Program-made: the position numbers and the translations under genes
The notes under the pieces: generated by a model
The model's input: the letters and a program-made list of their open reading frames with translations, nothing else
Told to the model about the DNA's origin: nothing
The model's database searches: none
Shown: one piece after another, positions 8,124 to 14,118 of the stretch
Position numbering within the stretch: the first letter of the stretch is position 1
Layout of the letters: each line of letters begins with the position of its first letter
Source of the DNA: DATAYF01 sp036272735
Lineage (GTDB): Bacteria > Chloroflexota > Ktedonobacteria > Ktedonobacterales > Ktedonobacteraceae
DNA length: 14,814 nt
Assembly: GCA_036272735.1 (NCBI GenBank)
Contig: DATAYF010000340.1
Span: forward strand, 1-14,814
Reading direction: 5' to 3'

Positions 8124-8151
8124 TCTACAAGCTATACTTTAAAAGTATAAT
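8124..8151 (+). promoter_or_regulatory. Promoter of the E1 genes
   Basis: A perfect -10 TATAAT (8146-8151) has a -35 candidate TCTACA (8124-8129) 16 bp upstream, matching four of six consensus bases. The predicted start near 8158 leaves a leader of about 40 bases. A palindrome covers part of the -10. Confidence 0.5.
8133..8149. promoter_or_regulatory. Palindromic operator candidate at the E1 promoter
   Basis: TATACTTTAAAAGTATA is a perfect 17-bp palindrome (8-bp arms around one central base). It fills most of the -35/-10 spacer and overlaps four bases of the -10. The position fits a repressor operator. It is too AT-rich and lacks the U tract for a terminator of the preceding gene. Confidence 0.45.
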
Positions 8152-8195
8152 TATGCTAAGATGCTTGGTATGATTGAATACACAAAGAAAGGCTT

Positions 8196-9278
8196 TTGAG
8201 CTTGATTAATGACCTACAGATCTACTATTTAATGCGTCTCACCCGATCTATGGAAGATCGTACCCGCGCAATGTTCTTACAAGGACGTGTTGTGGGCGGC
8301 GTCTACACGGCGCAGGGGCACGAGGCGACAACTGTCGGGGCAGCGATGGTGCTACACGATGGTGACTGCATTGTACCGCAGCATCGAGATCTGGGGATGC
8401 ATCTGGCACGTGGCGTCTCCCCTCGTGCCGTGATGTGCCAGTGGTTGGCGCGTGGCAATTCTCCCACGCTTGGTCGCGATGGGCAGGTACATATCGGTGA
8501 CATGCACCATGGGATTGTACCGATGATTAGCATGTTGGGCGAGTCGTTGCCGGTCGCGTGCGGCGTTGCGTTGACGATGAAGATGCGCAAACGTTCGACC
8601 GTTGTGCTGGCAACGTGTGGAGACGGTGCGACGAGTACCGGCTCATTTCACGAGGCGATGAACTTTGCCTCGGTGCAAAAGTTGCCCTTGGTACTGGTGA
8701 TTGAGAATAATGGCTATGCCTATTCTACTCCCAATACGCTTGAGTTCGCTGTAGAGAATCTTTCTGAACGCGCCAAAGCGTATGGCATATCTGGGGAAAC
8801 GGTCGATGGCAACGATGTGCAGTCCGTCATGGAATCGGTAGGGCGAGCAGTGGAGCATGCGCGCGGTGGCAATGGTCCAATTATTGTGGAATGCAAGACG
8901 TTTCGTGTACGCGGGCATTCTGAAGCCGACAGCGCGAGCTATGTGCCGCAGGCGTTGCGCGAGGCATGGCTGGCAAAAGATCCCATCACACGTTTTGCAA
9001 GCTACCTGACCGAGCAGGGCGTATTGACCACGGCTGCCAGGGAGGATATCGATGTGCGTGTCAAAGCCGCCGTCGACGATGCCGTCCGTTTTGCCGAACA
9101 GAGTCCTGAACCTGATCGGGCAACGGTCGCGTCCTACGTGTTTGCCCCAGATGGACCGCTAGCGATTGTTGGCGAGCCCGGCGCGCAAGATCCACACTAC
9201 GTCAATGCATTAGATACCCGTACAGGGCAACCATTTCTCACCGTAAGCAAAGCAGAGGAGGCCATTGGGCGAAGATGA
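8196..9278 (+). CDS. 2-oxo acid dehydrogenase E1 component, alpha subunit
   Basis: E1 alpha pairs with E1 beta to decarboxylate a 2-oxo acid with thiamine diphosphate and pass the acyl group to the lipoyl arm of E2. The 360-residue product has the thiamine diphosphate motif, GDGATSTGSFHEA at 142-154 ending in ENN at 170-172. It also has RVRGHSEADSASY at 237-249, the loop carrying the phosphorylation serine in mitochondrial E1 enzymes. Candidate names are pdhA, bkdA1 and acoA; the sequence does not fix the substrate. A TTG at 8196 sits only three bases after AAAGG (8188-8192), while a second in-frame TTG at 8202 is nine bases away and may be the real start. The stop overlaps the E1 beta start by four bases (ATGA). 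Confidence 0.9.
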   Translation: MSLINDLQIYYLMRLTRSMEDRTRAMFLQGRVVGGVYTAQGHEATTVGAAMVLHDGDCIVPQHRDLGMHLARGVSPRAVMCQWLARGNSPTLGRDGQVHIGDMHHGIVPMISMLGESLPVACGVALTMKMRKRSTVVLATCGDGATSTGSFHEAMNFASVQKLPLVLVIENNGYAYSTPNTLEFAVENLSERAKAYGISGETVDGNDVQSVMESVGRAVEHARGGNGPIIVECKTFRVRGHSEADSASYVPQALREAWLAKDPITRFASYLTEQGVLTTAAREDIDVRVKAAVDDAVRFAEQSPEPDRATVASYVFAPDGPLAIVGEPGAQDPHYVNALDTRTGQPFLTVSKAEEAIGRR

Positions 9279-10267
9279 GCAAAGATAAGAAGATAACCTA
9301 TTTAGAGGCCATTAGCCAGGCCATCCGCGAGGAAATGCTTCGAGATGAAGCGGTATTTCTGCTGGGTGAAGACGTTGGTATGTATGGGGGAGCTTTCAAG
9401 GTAAGCGCTGGCCTGTTGGATGAGTTTGGCCCGGAGCGTGTTGTCGATACACCGATGGCGGAGGCGGCGATTATCGGTTCGGCCGTGGGTGCGGCGCTGA
9501 TGGGTATGCGCCCCATCGCGGAGATGCAGTTCATCGATTTTATCACCGGGGGCTTTGACCAGATCATTAATATGGCGACAAAAATGTATTGGCGCGCTGG
9601 TATGCCTGTGCCTATCGTGGTGCGCGGACCATCCGGCGGCGGCACGAAAGGTGGCCCATTTCACTCGACCAGCCCAGAGGCATGGTTCTTCCACACGCCT
9701 GGCATCAAGGTAGTGGTGCCCTCGACCGCGTATGACGCCAAGGGGCTCTTGAAAGCGGCTATCCGCGACAATAACCCTGTGTTATACCTTGAGCATAAGC
9801 TGCTCTATCGCTTGCCGGAGTTGCGCGAGGAGTTGCCAGAAGAAGAGTATATCATCCCGCTGGGCAAGGCCATTGTGCGTCGCGAAGGCGAGGATATGAC
9901 GATTTTGACGTACGGGGCTATGGTTCACCAATGTTTGAAAGCCGCACAGACCCTGGAAGAAGACGACGATTTAGCGGTAGAGGTAATCGACCTGCGCTGT
10001 TTAACGCCGCTTGATCGTCAATCGATTATGACCTCGGTGAAGCACACCAATAAGGTGCTAATTGTGCACGAGGACACCTTGACTGGTGGCATTGGGGCGG
10101 AATTGTCGGCAATTCTGGCGGAAGATCTGTTTGAGTACCTCGATGGGCCCATTACACGCGTAGCTGCGCCAGACGTGCCTTTCCCATACGCTCCACAGTT
10201 GGAGTCCGCCTATCTGCCGAACGCGGAAAAAATCTTAACCGCTGCTCGTCAGTTAGCCGCCTACTAG
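9275..10267 (+). CDS. 2-oxo acid dehydrogenase E1 component, beta subunit
   Basis: This subunit completes the E1 heterotetramer. The 330-residue product has LLGEDVGMYGGAFKVS at 29-44, DTPMAE with the thiamine-activating glutamate at E63, the GPSGGGTKGGPFHS segment at 118-131 with conserved H130, PEAWFFHTPGIKVVVPS, and the C-terminal transketolase domain (VEVIDLRCLTPLD, LIVHEDTLTGGIGAEL). The length is typical of PdhB/BkdB-type E1 beta. The ATG overlaps the E1 alpha stop (ATGA, 9275-9278), so translation is probably coupled; GGAGG lies about 15 bases upstream. E2 follows after a 149-bp gap with its own control elements. Confidence 0.93.
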   Translation: MSKDKKITYLEAISQAIREEMLRDEAVFLLGEDVGMYGGAFKVSAGLLDEFGPERVVDTPMAEAAIIGSAVGAALMGMRPIAEMQFIDFITGGFDQIINMATKMYWRAGMPVPIVVRGPSGGGTKGGPFHSTSPEAWFFHTPGIKVVVPSTAYDAKGLLKAAIRDNNPVLYLEHKLLYRLPELREELPEEEYIIPLGKAIVRREGEDMTILTYGAMVHQCLKAAQTLEEDDDLAVEVIDLRCLTPLDRQSIMTSVKHTNKVLIVHEDTLTGGIGAELSAILAEDLFEYLDGPITRVAAPDVPFPYAPQLESAYLPNAEKILTAARQLAAY

Positions 10268-10288
10268 GCCGCCCATACGCTAGACAAA

Positions 10289-10351
10289 AACCAGATAATC
10301 TGTGATACACTACCGTTGTATTATGCTCGTATTTTTGCAGATTATCTGGTT
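10289..10351. promoter_or_regulatory. Paired palindromes upstream of E2
   Basis: AACCAGATAATCTG (10289-10302) and CAGATTATCTGGTT (10338-10351) form a perfect 14-bp inverted repeat with a 35-base spacer. Each arm contains the 11-bp palindrome CAGATWATCTG (10292-10302 and 10338-10348), so these may be two operators with centres 46 bp apart. A -10 like TATTAT (10319-10324) lies between them. No U tract follows the second arm, so this is not a standard terminator, but a long RNA hairpin cannot be excluded. Confidence 0.55.
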
Positions 10352-10402
10352 GAAAAAATATTTTGGAGTCCTTGCATGACACATATCATCATCAGTGGGT
10401 AC

Positions 10403-10409
10403 AAAGGAG
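10403..10409 (+). promoter_or_regulatory. Shine-Dalgarno of E2
   Basis: AAAGGAG lies seven bases before the ATG at 10417. It settles the start against a TTG further upstream at 10363, which would add 18 residues that do not belong to a lipoyl domain. Confidence 0.85.
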
Positions 10410-10416
10410 TACATCT

Positions 10417-11769
10417 ATGCCAACGTCAGTAAAAATGCCAAGGCTTGGGGAATCGGTTGCTGAGGGAACAATTGGTAGCTGGTTGAAAAAAGAAGGGGAT
10501 TACGTCGAGCGCGACGAGTCGCTCGCCGAGATTATAACCGATAAAATTAATGCTGAACTGCCATCTCCGGTGGCCGGACGCCTGACAAAAATTCTTGTGA
10601 ATGTCGACGATACCGTAGCGGTCGATACCGATATCGCCATTATCGAAGAGAGCGCCGATGTCGCGGCCTCCTCACCGGCAAATGCTCCCCAGGCTGCGCC
10701 CGGTCCTGATGCGGCCCCTGTGAAAAATACTGCTCAGGCAGCAACGCCCGTTTTGGAGCAGCGCAATGTCGCCGCCACAGCTTCTGCAAACGGTGCAAAT
10801 GGTGCAAGAGTAGCTGGCGAAGACGAACGGCAGCGCATCTCACCGTTGGCACGCCGCCTGGCAAGTGAACACGGCATCGACTTGAACGATGTCGCGGGAA
10901 CCGGCATTGGTGGTCGTGTGCGCAAAGAGGATATCCTGGCCTACGTTGCCCAACGACAGGCGCAACCCGCCCTTGCGCAAATGAGCGCACCAGCCGTCAC
11001 GGTGGCACAACCATCTACACCCGTGCAGCCAGAGGCACAACCCGCGCCTGTTACAATGGCGGGTGAGGACGAAGAGTTGATCGAGCCAAGCCGCATGCGC
11101 CTGGCTATCGCCGAACATATGGTGCGCAGCAAACGTACATCTCCGCACGCGACGACCGTGGTTGAGGTCGATATGACCAACATTGCGAAATGGCTCGAAA
11201 AGAACAAAGCTGCGTTCAAGCAGCGCGAGGGCAATGGCATCAGCTTCGTGCCATTCGTCATGAAGGCTGTGTGCGAAGGTGCGCGCCAGTTTCCATTGAT
11301 CAACTCGACCTGGACCGACGATAATAAAATTATTATCAAGAAACGCATCAACCTGGGCCTGGCTGTGGCAACCGACGCGGGCCTGGTGGTACCAACCGTG
11401 CACGATGCCGACCAGTATACCCTGGCAGGCCTGGCGAAGCAGGTCAACGCCCTGGCGCAGCGGGCGCGGGCGAATAAGTTGACAATACAGGACATGCAGG
11501 GCAGCACCTTCGTGGTGAACAATCCGGGCGTCTTCGGTACGATTATCTCGGTGCCGATCATTAACCAGCCCCATGCTGGTATCCTCAGCATGGACTCGGT
11601 GGTCAAACGGCCCGTGGTGATCGAAGATGATGCCATTGCCGTGCGCTCGATGATGTACTTGTGCCTGTCTTTCGACCATCGCATCCTGGATGGCGCGGGA
11701 GCTGCGGGCTTCCTTCAGGCCGTGCGTACAAAACTACAAAGTTACGGTCGCGAGATCGATGTCTATTAA
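10417..11769 (+). CDS. 2-oxo acid dehydrogenase E2 component (lipoyl acyltransferase)
   Basis: E2 carries the acyl group on a lipoyl-lysine and transfers it to CoA, forming the core of the complex. The 450-residue product has one lipoyl domain (1-78; lysine K43 in ITDKINAELPSP), an Ala/Pro-rich linker, a peripheral subunit-binding domain (about 140-176, ISPLARRLASEHGIDL), a second linker, and the catalytic domain (about 220-450) with SFDHRILDG: H421 and D425. The TDKxNAE lipoyl motif and the HATTVVEVDMTN and INxGLAVATD stretches recall Bacillus BfmBB (branched-chain E2) more than PdhC, so a branched-chain or broad substrate is possible. It follows E1 alpha/beta in order, but the gap and paired palindromes suggest separate control. 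No E3 gene is in the window. Confidence 0.92.
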   Translation: MPTSVKMPRLGESVAEGTIGSWLKKEGDYVERDESLAEIITDKINAELPSPVAGRLTKILVNVDDTVAVDTDIAIIEESADVAASSPANAPQAAPGPDAAPVKNTAQAATPVLEQRNVAATASANGANGARVAGEDERQRISPLARRLASEHGIDLNDVAGTGIGGRVRKEDILAYVAQRQAQPALAQMSAPAVTVAQPSTPVQPEAQPAPVTMAGEDEELIEPSRMRLAIAEHMVRSKRTSPHATTVVEVDMTNIAKWLEKNKAAFKQREGNGISFVPFVMKAVCEGARQFPLINSTWTDDNKIIIKKRINLGLAVATDAGLVVPTVHDADQYTLAGLAKQVNALAQRARANKLTIQDMQGSTFVVNNPGVFGTIISVPIINQPHAGILSMDSVVKRPVVIEDDAIAVRSMMYLCLSFDHRILDGAGAAGFLQAVRTKLQSYGREIDVY

Positions 11770-11770
11770 A

Positions 11771-11816
11771 GGGGTCCAGGGGCGGTAGTCCCTGGTGGGG
11801 TGTGGGGTGTCCCCAC
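11771..11816. repeat. GC-rich double hairpin element after the E2 gene
   Basis: Directly after the stop codon, CCAGGG (11776-11781) pairs with CCCTGG (11790-11795) around 8 bases, and GTGGGG (11802-11807) pairs with CCCCAC (11811-11816) around 3. This G-rich two-hairpin layout resembles intergenic REP-like repeats. No U tract follows directly, so it is at best a weak terminator. It may protect the 3' end of the mRNA. Confidence 0.45.
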
Positions 11817-11857
11817 GCTGCCCTTTCTATCGCCGCTGCAGGCGGCAAAAAAACGTG

Positions 11858-11868
11858 TATATTATGCT
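11858..11868 (+). promoter_or_regulatory. Possible -10 region of lipA
   Basis: TATATTATGCT offers overlapping -10 hexamers, TATATT and TATTAT, about 35 bases before the ATG. No recognisable -35 is present; a small hairpin (GCCGC at 11832-11836, GCGGC at 11842-11846) and an A7 run occupy that space. Confidence 0.35.
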
Positions 11869-11899
11869 GAACGACTAGATAGAGCAAGGGAATTTTACC

Positions 11900-12775
11900 A
11901 TGGCTACGATTATCCCTGAGCGTCGTCCTACATGGCTCAAGGTACAGGCTCCGCGTGGGGAGAATTACGAAAACCTCAAGAATTTGATGCGTGGGCAGTC
12001 TTTGCATACCGTCTGCGAGGAGGCGCGCTGCCCTAATATTAACGAATGTTGGGGACATAAGACCGCGACCTTCATGATTTTAGGCAGCGTATGCACGCGC
12101 AGTTGCGGCTTTTGTGCTGTGGCAACGGGGCGTCCGCTTGGCCTGGACTGGGAGGAGCCGAAGCGCGTAGCGGAGGCCGTGCAGCAGATGGGACTGAAGT
12201 ACACGGTGGTGACTTCGGTGAACCGCGATGAATTGCAGGATGGCGGCGCGGCGGTGTTCGCGGCGACTATTCGCTGGATTCGCCGTTTGAATCCCGAATG
12301 TAAGGTAGAAGTATTGACTCCCGATTTTAAGGGCAAGCAGGAGGCCCTACGAGTGGTGATGGACGCCAAACCTGATGTATTCAATCACAACGTAGAAACC
12401 ATTCCCAGGCTCTATAAGCAGGTACGTCCGCAGGCGGTCTATCAGCGATCATTGCAGGTGCTCAAATGGGCCAAAGAGATCCATCCCCAGGCCCCCACGA
12501 AGTCTGGTTTCATGCTGGGGCTTGGTGAAACCTGGGATGAAATTCTCCAGGTAATGCACGACATGCATGAGCACGATGTTGATATCCTGACGATTGGGCA
12601 ATACCTGCGCCCATCCTTCCAGCACCTGCCCATCCAGCGCTACGTGCCATTGGAAGAGTTTGCCGCGTTGAAAGAAGAAGGCAAGAAGATGGGCTTTAAG
12701 CACGTCGAGTCTGGCCCCTTCGTGCGCAGTTCGTACCATGCACACGAGCAGGCCGACGAAGCCGTCAAAGGATAA
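11900..12775 (+). CDS. lipA: Lipoyl synthase
   Basis: LipA is a radical SAM enzyme that inserts two sulfur atoms into protein-bound octanoyl groups to make lipoyl groups, such as the one on E2. The 291-residue product has the auxiliary cluster cysteines C39-x4-C44-x5-C50, the radical SAM cluster C65-x3-C69-x2-C72 and the C-terminal RSSY motif at 276-279, whose serine ligates the auxiliary cluster. SVNRDEL at 106-112, FNHNVET at 161-167 and KSGFMLGLGE at 201-210 are family hallmarks. AAGGG (11886-11890) precedes the ATG by nine bases. It follows the dehydrogenase genes by 130 bp and lies 25 bp before a hydrolase gene, so lipA and the hydrolase probably share a transcript. LipB or LplA, needed to supply octanoyl or lipoyl groups, is not in the window. 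Confidence 0.97.
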   Translation: MATIIPERRPTWLKVQAPRGENYENLKNLMRGQSLHTVCEEARCPNINECWGHKTATFMILGSVCTRSCGFCAVATGRPLGLDWEEPKRVAEAVQQMGLKYTVVTSVNRDELQDGGAAVFAATIRWIRRLNPECKVEVLTPDFKGKQEALRVVMDAKPDVFNHNVETIPRLYKQVRPQAVYQRSLQVLKWAKEIHPQAPTKSGFMLGLGETWDEILQVMHDMHEHDVDILTIGQYLRPSFQHLPIQRYVPLEEFAALKEEGKKMGFKHVESGPFVRSSYHAHEQADEAVKG

Positions 12776-12800
12776 AGCATAGAGATAGGAAGCAGCAGCA

Positions 12801-13598
12801 TTGAAAGCACACATCAACGGGGTGGAACTGGCCTACGACGATTACGGCAGCGGGCAACCAGTCATCTTCCTGCACGCGTTTCCGCTCAATCGCAGCATGT
12901 GGTCCGATCTAATGACCGCCTTACTGAGTGAGCAGCATTTTCGCCTGGTGACGCTGGATTGGCGCGGCTTTGGTGAAAGCGAGATCGTGGGGCCAGTGTC
13001 TACGATGGAGCAGTTTGCCGACGATGTGGCGGGCTTGATGGATCACCTGGGGATAGAAGAGGCGGTGCTGTGTGGCTTGTCGATGGGTGGCTATGCCGCG
13101 CTGGCCTTTGTACGTAAGTATCCTGAGCGTGTGCGTGCGTTGATCCTGGCGGATACGAAGCCGGGAGCCGATAACGAAGAAGGCAAAGCCAATCGTGAGC
13201 AGGTGGCACAGGTCGCGGAAACGCAAGGTGTGCTCGCGATTGCCGAGCAGCAATTGCCCAAATTGCTCACAGAGGACACGCTGCAACATCGCCCGGAGAT
13301 CGTGGCACGGGTCAATCAGATGATCGACGCGGCTACTACAGCCGGTATTGCAGCGGCATCACGTGGCATGGCCCGGCGCGCTGATACCCACGACGTGTTG
13401 GCGCGCATTACCTTCCCGACGCTCTGCATCGTGGGTGAGCGGGACGTGTTAACGACGCCCGATGTGACGCGGGACTATGCGCGTCATATTCCGGGTGCGC
13501 AGGTCACTACCATTCCCCATGCTGCTCATCTTTCCGTGCTTGAGCAGCCTGAGCAGTTCCTTACGGCTGTGCGTCGCTTCTTGCAAACGCTCGTGTAG
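12801..13598 (+). CDS. Alpha/beta hydrolase
   Basis: This is a 265-residue cytoplasmic alpha/beta hydrolase of the carboxylesterase / 3-oxoadipate enol-lactonase-like group. The oxyanion region HAFPLNRSMW (25-34) is followed by DWRGFGES (53-60). The nucleophile elbow GLSMGG has S94, the acid is D215 in VGERD and the base is H243 in PHAAHL, so a full triad is visible. The substrate cannot be read from the sequence. The start is TTG at 12801, eight bases after AGGAAG (12787-12792). It lies 25 bp after lipA and before a strong terminator, so it is the last gene of that operon. A link to acyl or lipoyl metabolism is only suggested by position. Confidence 0.9.
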   Translation: MKAHINGVELAYDDYGSGQPVIFLHAFPLNRSMWSDLMTALLSEQHFRLVTLDWRGFGESEIVGPVSTMEQFADDVAGLMDHLGIEEAVLCGLSMGGYAALAFVRKYPERVRALILADTKPGADNEEGKANREQVAQVAETQGVLAIAEQQLPKLLTEDTLQHRPEIVARVNQMIDAATTAGIAAASRGMARRADTHDVLARITFPTLCIVGERDVLTTPDVTRDYARHIPGAQVTTIPHAAHLSVLEQPEQFLTAVRRFLQTLV

Positions 13599-13620
13599 TG
13601 CTGTTTTTCCGTTAATTTAT

Positions 13621-13642
13621 AAGGGCCGCTCTGGCCCTTTTT
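13621..13642 (+). terminator. Rho-independent terminator
   Basis: AAGGGCC (13621-13627) pairs perfectly with GGCCCTT (13633-13639) around GCTCT, and a run of five T residues ends at 13642. It lies 23 bp after the hydrolase stop and closes the lipA-hydrolase transcript. Confidence 0.92.
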
Positions 13643-13679
13643 GAGTTTGCACCAAACGACAAGAAAACCTTGTTCCCCT

Positions 13680-13723
13680 CCTGAGTCTTTCTTGAGCCTT
13701 TCTTGAGTTCTGCCTGCTACGAT
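13680..13723 (+). promoter_or_regulatory. Three 11-bp direct repeats with a promoter -10
   Basis: CCTGAGTCTTT (13680-13690), CTTGAGCCTTT (13691-13701) and CTTGAGTTCTG (13702-13712) are head-to-tail 11-bp units. A -10 like TACGAT (13718-13723) begins 10 bp after the last CTTGAG. Helical-turn-spaced repeats replacing the -35 are the layout of promoters activated by OmpR/PhoB-type response regulators. The regulator is not in the window. Confidence 0.45.
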
Positions 13724-13827
13724 AGTGGTAACAAATACCGATGATCGTGCGGATCTAATCAGGAAGCGTAAAGAGTTCAGTTGATTGCATAAAAGCTAAG
13801 GAATATATAGTAGGGGGAGCGCTTTGC

Positions 13828-14118
13828 ATGGATATGCAGGATGAACCAACCGAGCCCTGGTGTGCAGATGATCAGTCTCAGGAACCAACCCAGGATATGC
13901 CGGGAGTGGTTCCCGCACAGCTACAGGCTAAGCAAAAGGCTCGTGGTCTATCGCGCAGGCAACTTACAGAAATCCGAGCGCGAAAGCCCCCGCGTTTCAA
14001 CCGGGGGATGAAGCGCTGTGCCTTTGGTGAGAGGAGGGGAGGTCCTGGACGGCTTGACAGCTCTTCCCCGCGTTTTATATACTTAGAACAAATATTCCTC
14101 TTTCTGAAAGGCAGGCGC
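13828..14118 (+). pseudogene. 5' fragment of an interrupted gene of unknown function
   Basis: An ATG at 13828, preceded by GGGGGAG (13813-13819), opens a frame beginning MDMQDEPTEPWCADD. An acidic, Pro/Gln-containing start is followed by a basic stretch (LQAKQKARGLSRRQLTEIRAR), which I do not recognise. From about 13981 the sequence is the hairpin and flank of the transposase element, so only about 50 codons appear to belong to the original gene. The frame stays open through this flank and into the transposase at 14119. Its promoter carries the 11-bp repeats, which suggests that a regulated gene was split by the insertion. A natural short N-terminal extension of the transposase is the less likely alternative. 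Confidence 0.4.
13987..14007. mobile_element. Hairpin at the left part of the TnpB-type element
   Basis: CCCCCG (13987-13992) pairs with CGGGGG (14002-14007) around a 9-base loop containing GTTTCAAC, followed by GATGAAG. Hairpins of this shape mark the ends of IS200/IS605 elements and the 3' part of the omega RNA of TnpB systems. It lies upstream of the transposase start, so I read it as the left-end hairpin. The exact element boundary cannot be set from this window. Confidence 0.45.

Noticed and set aside
10289..10351. Inverted repeat read as a Rho-independent terminator
   Set aside because: The stem is AT-rich, the loop is 35 bases and no U run follows the second arm; TGAAAAAATA comes next instead.
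10363..10416. Upstream TTG start extending E2 by 18 residues
   Set aside because: The added residues are not part of a lipoyl domain, and the ATG at 10417 has an excellent AAAGGAG seven bases upstream.
10840..11684. Two long minus-strand ORFs opposite E2
   Set aside because: Their translations are low-complexity shadows of the E2 frame with no family resemblance, while E2 has complete domains on the plus strand.
11832..11853. Hairpin followed by A7 before lipA as a terminator
   Set aside because: The run is A on the plus strand, so a plus-strand transcript lacks the U tract, and no minus-strand gene ends there.
13680..13712. CTTGAG repeats read as a CRISPR array or iteron origin
   Set aside because: The units are 11 bp with no spacers, and there is no replication gene nearby; the position beside a -10 fits a regulator site better.
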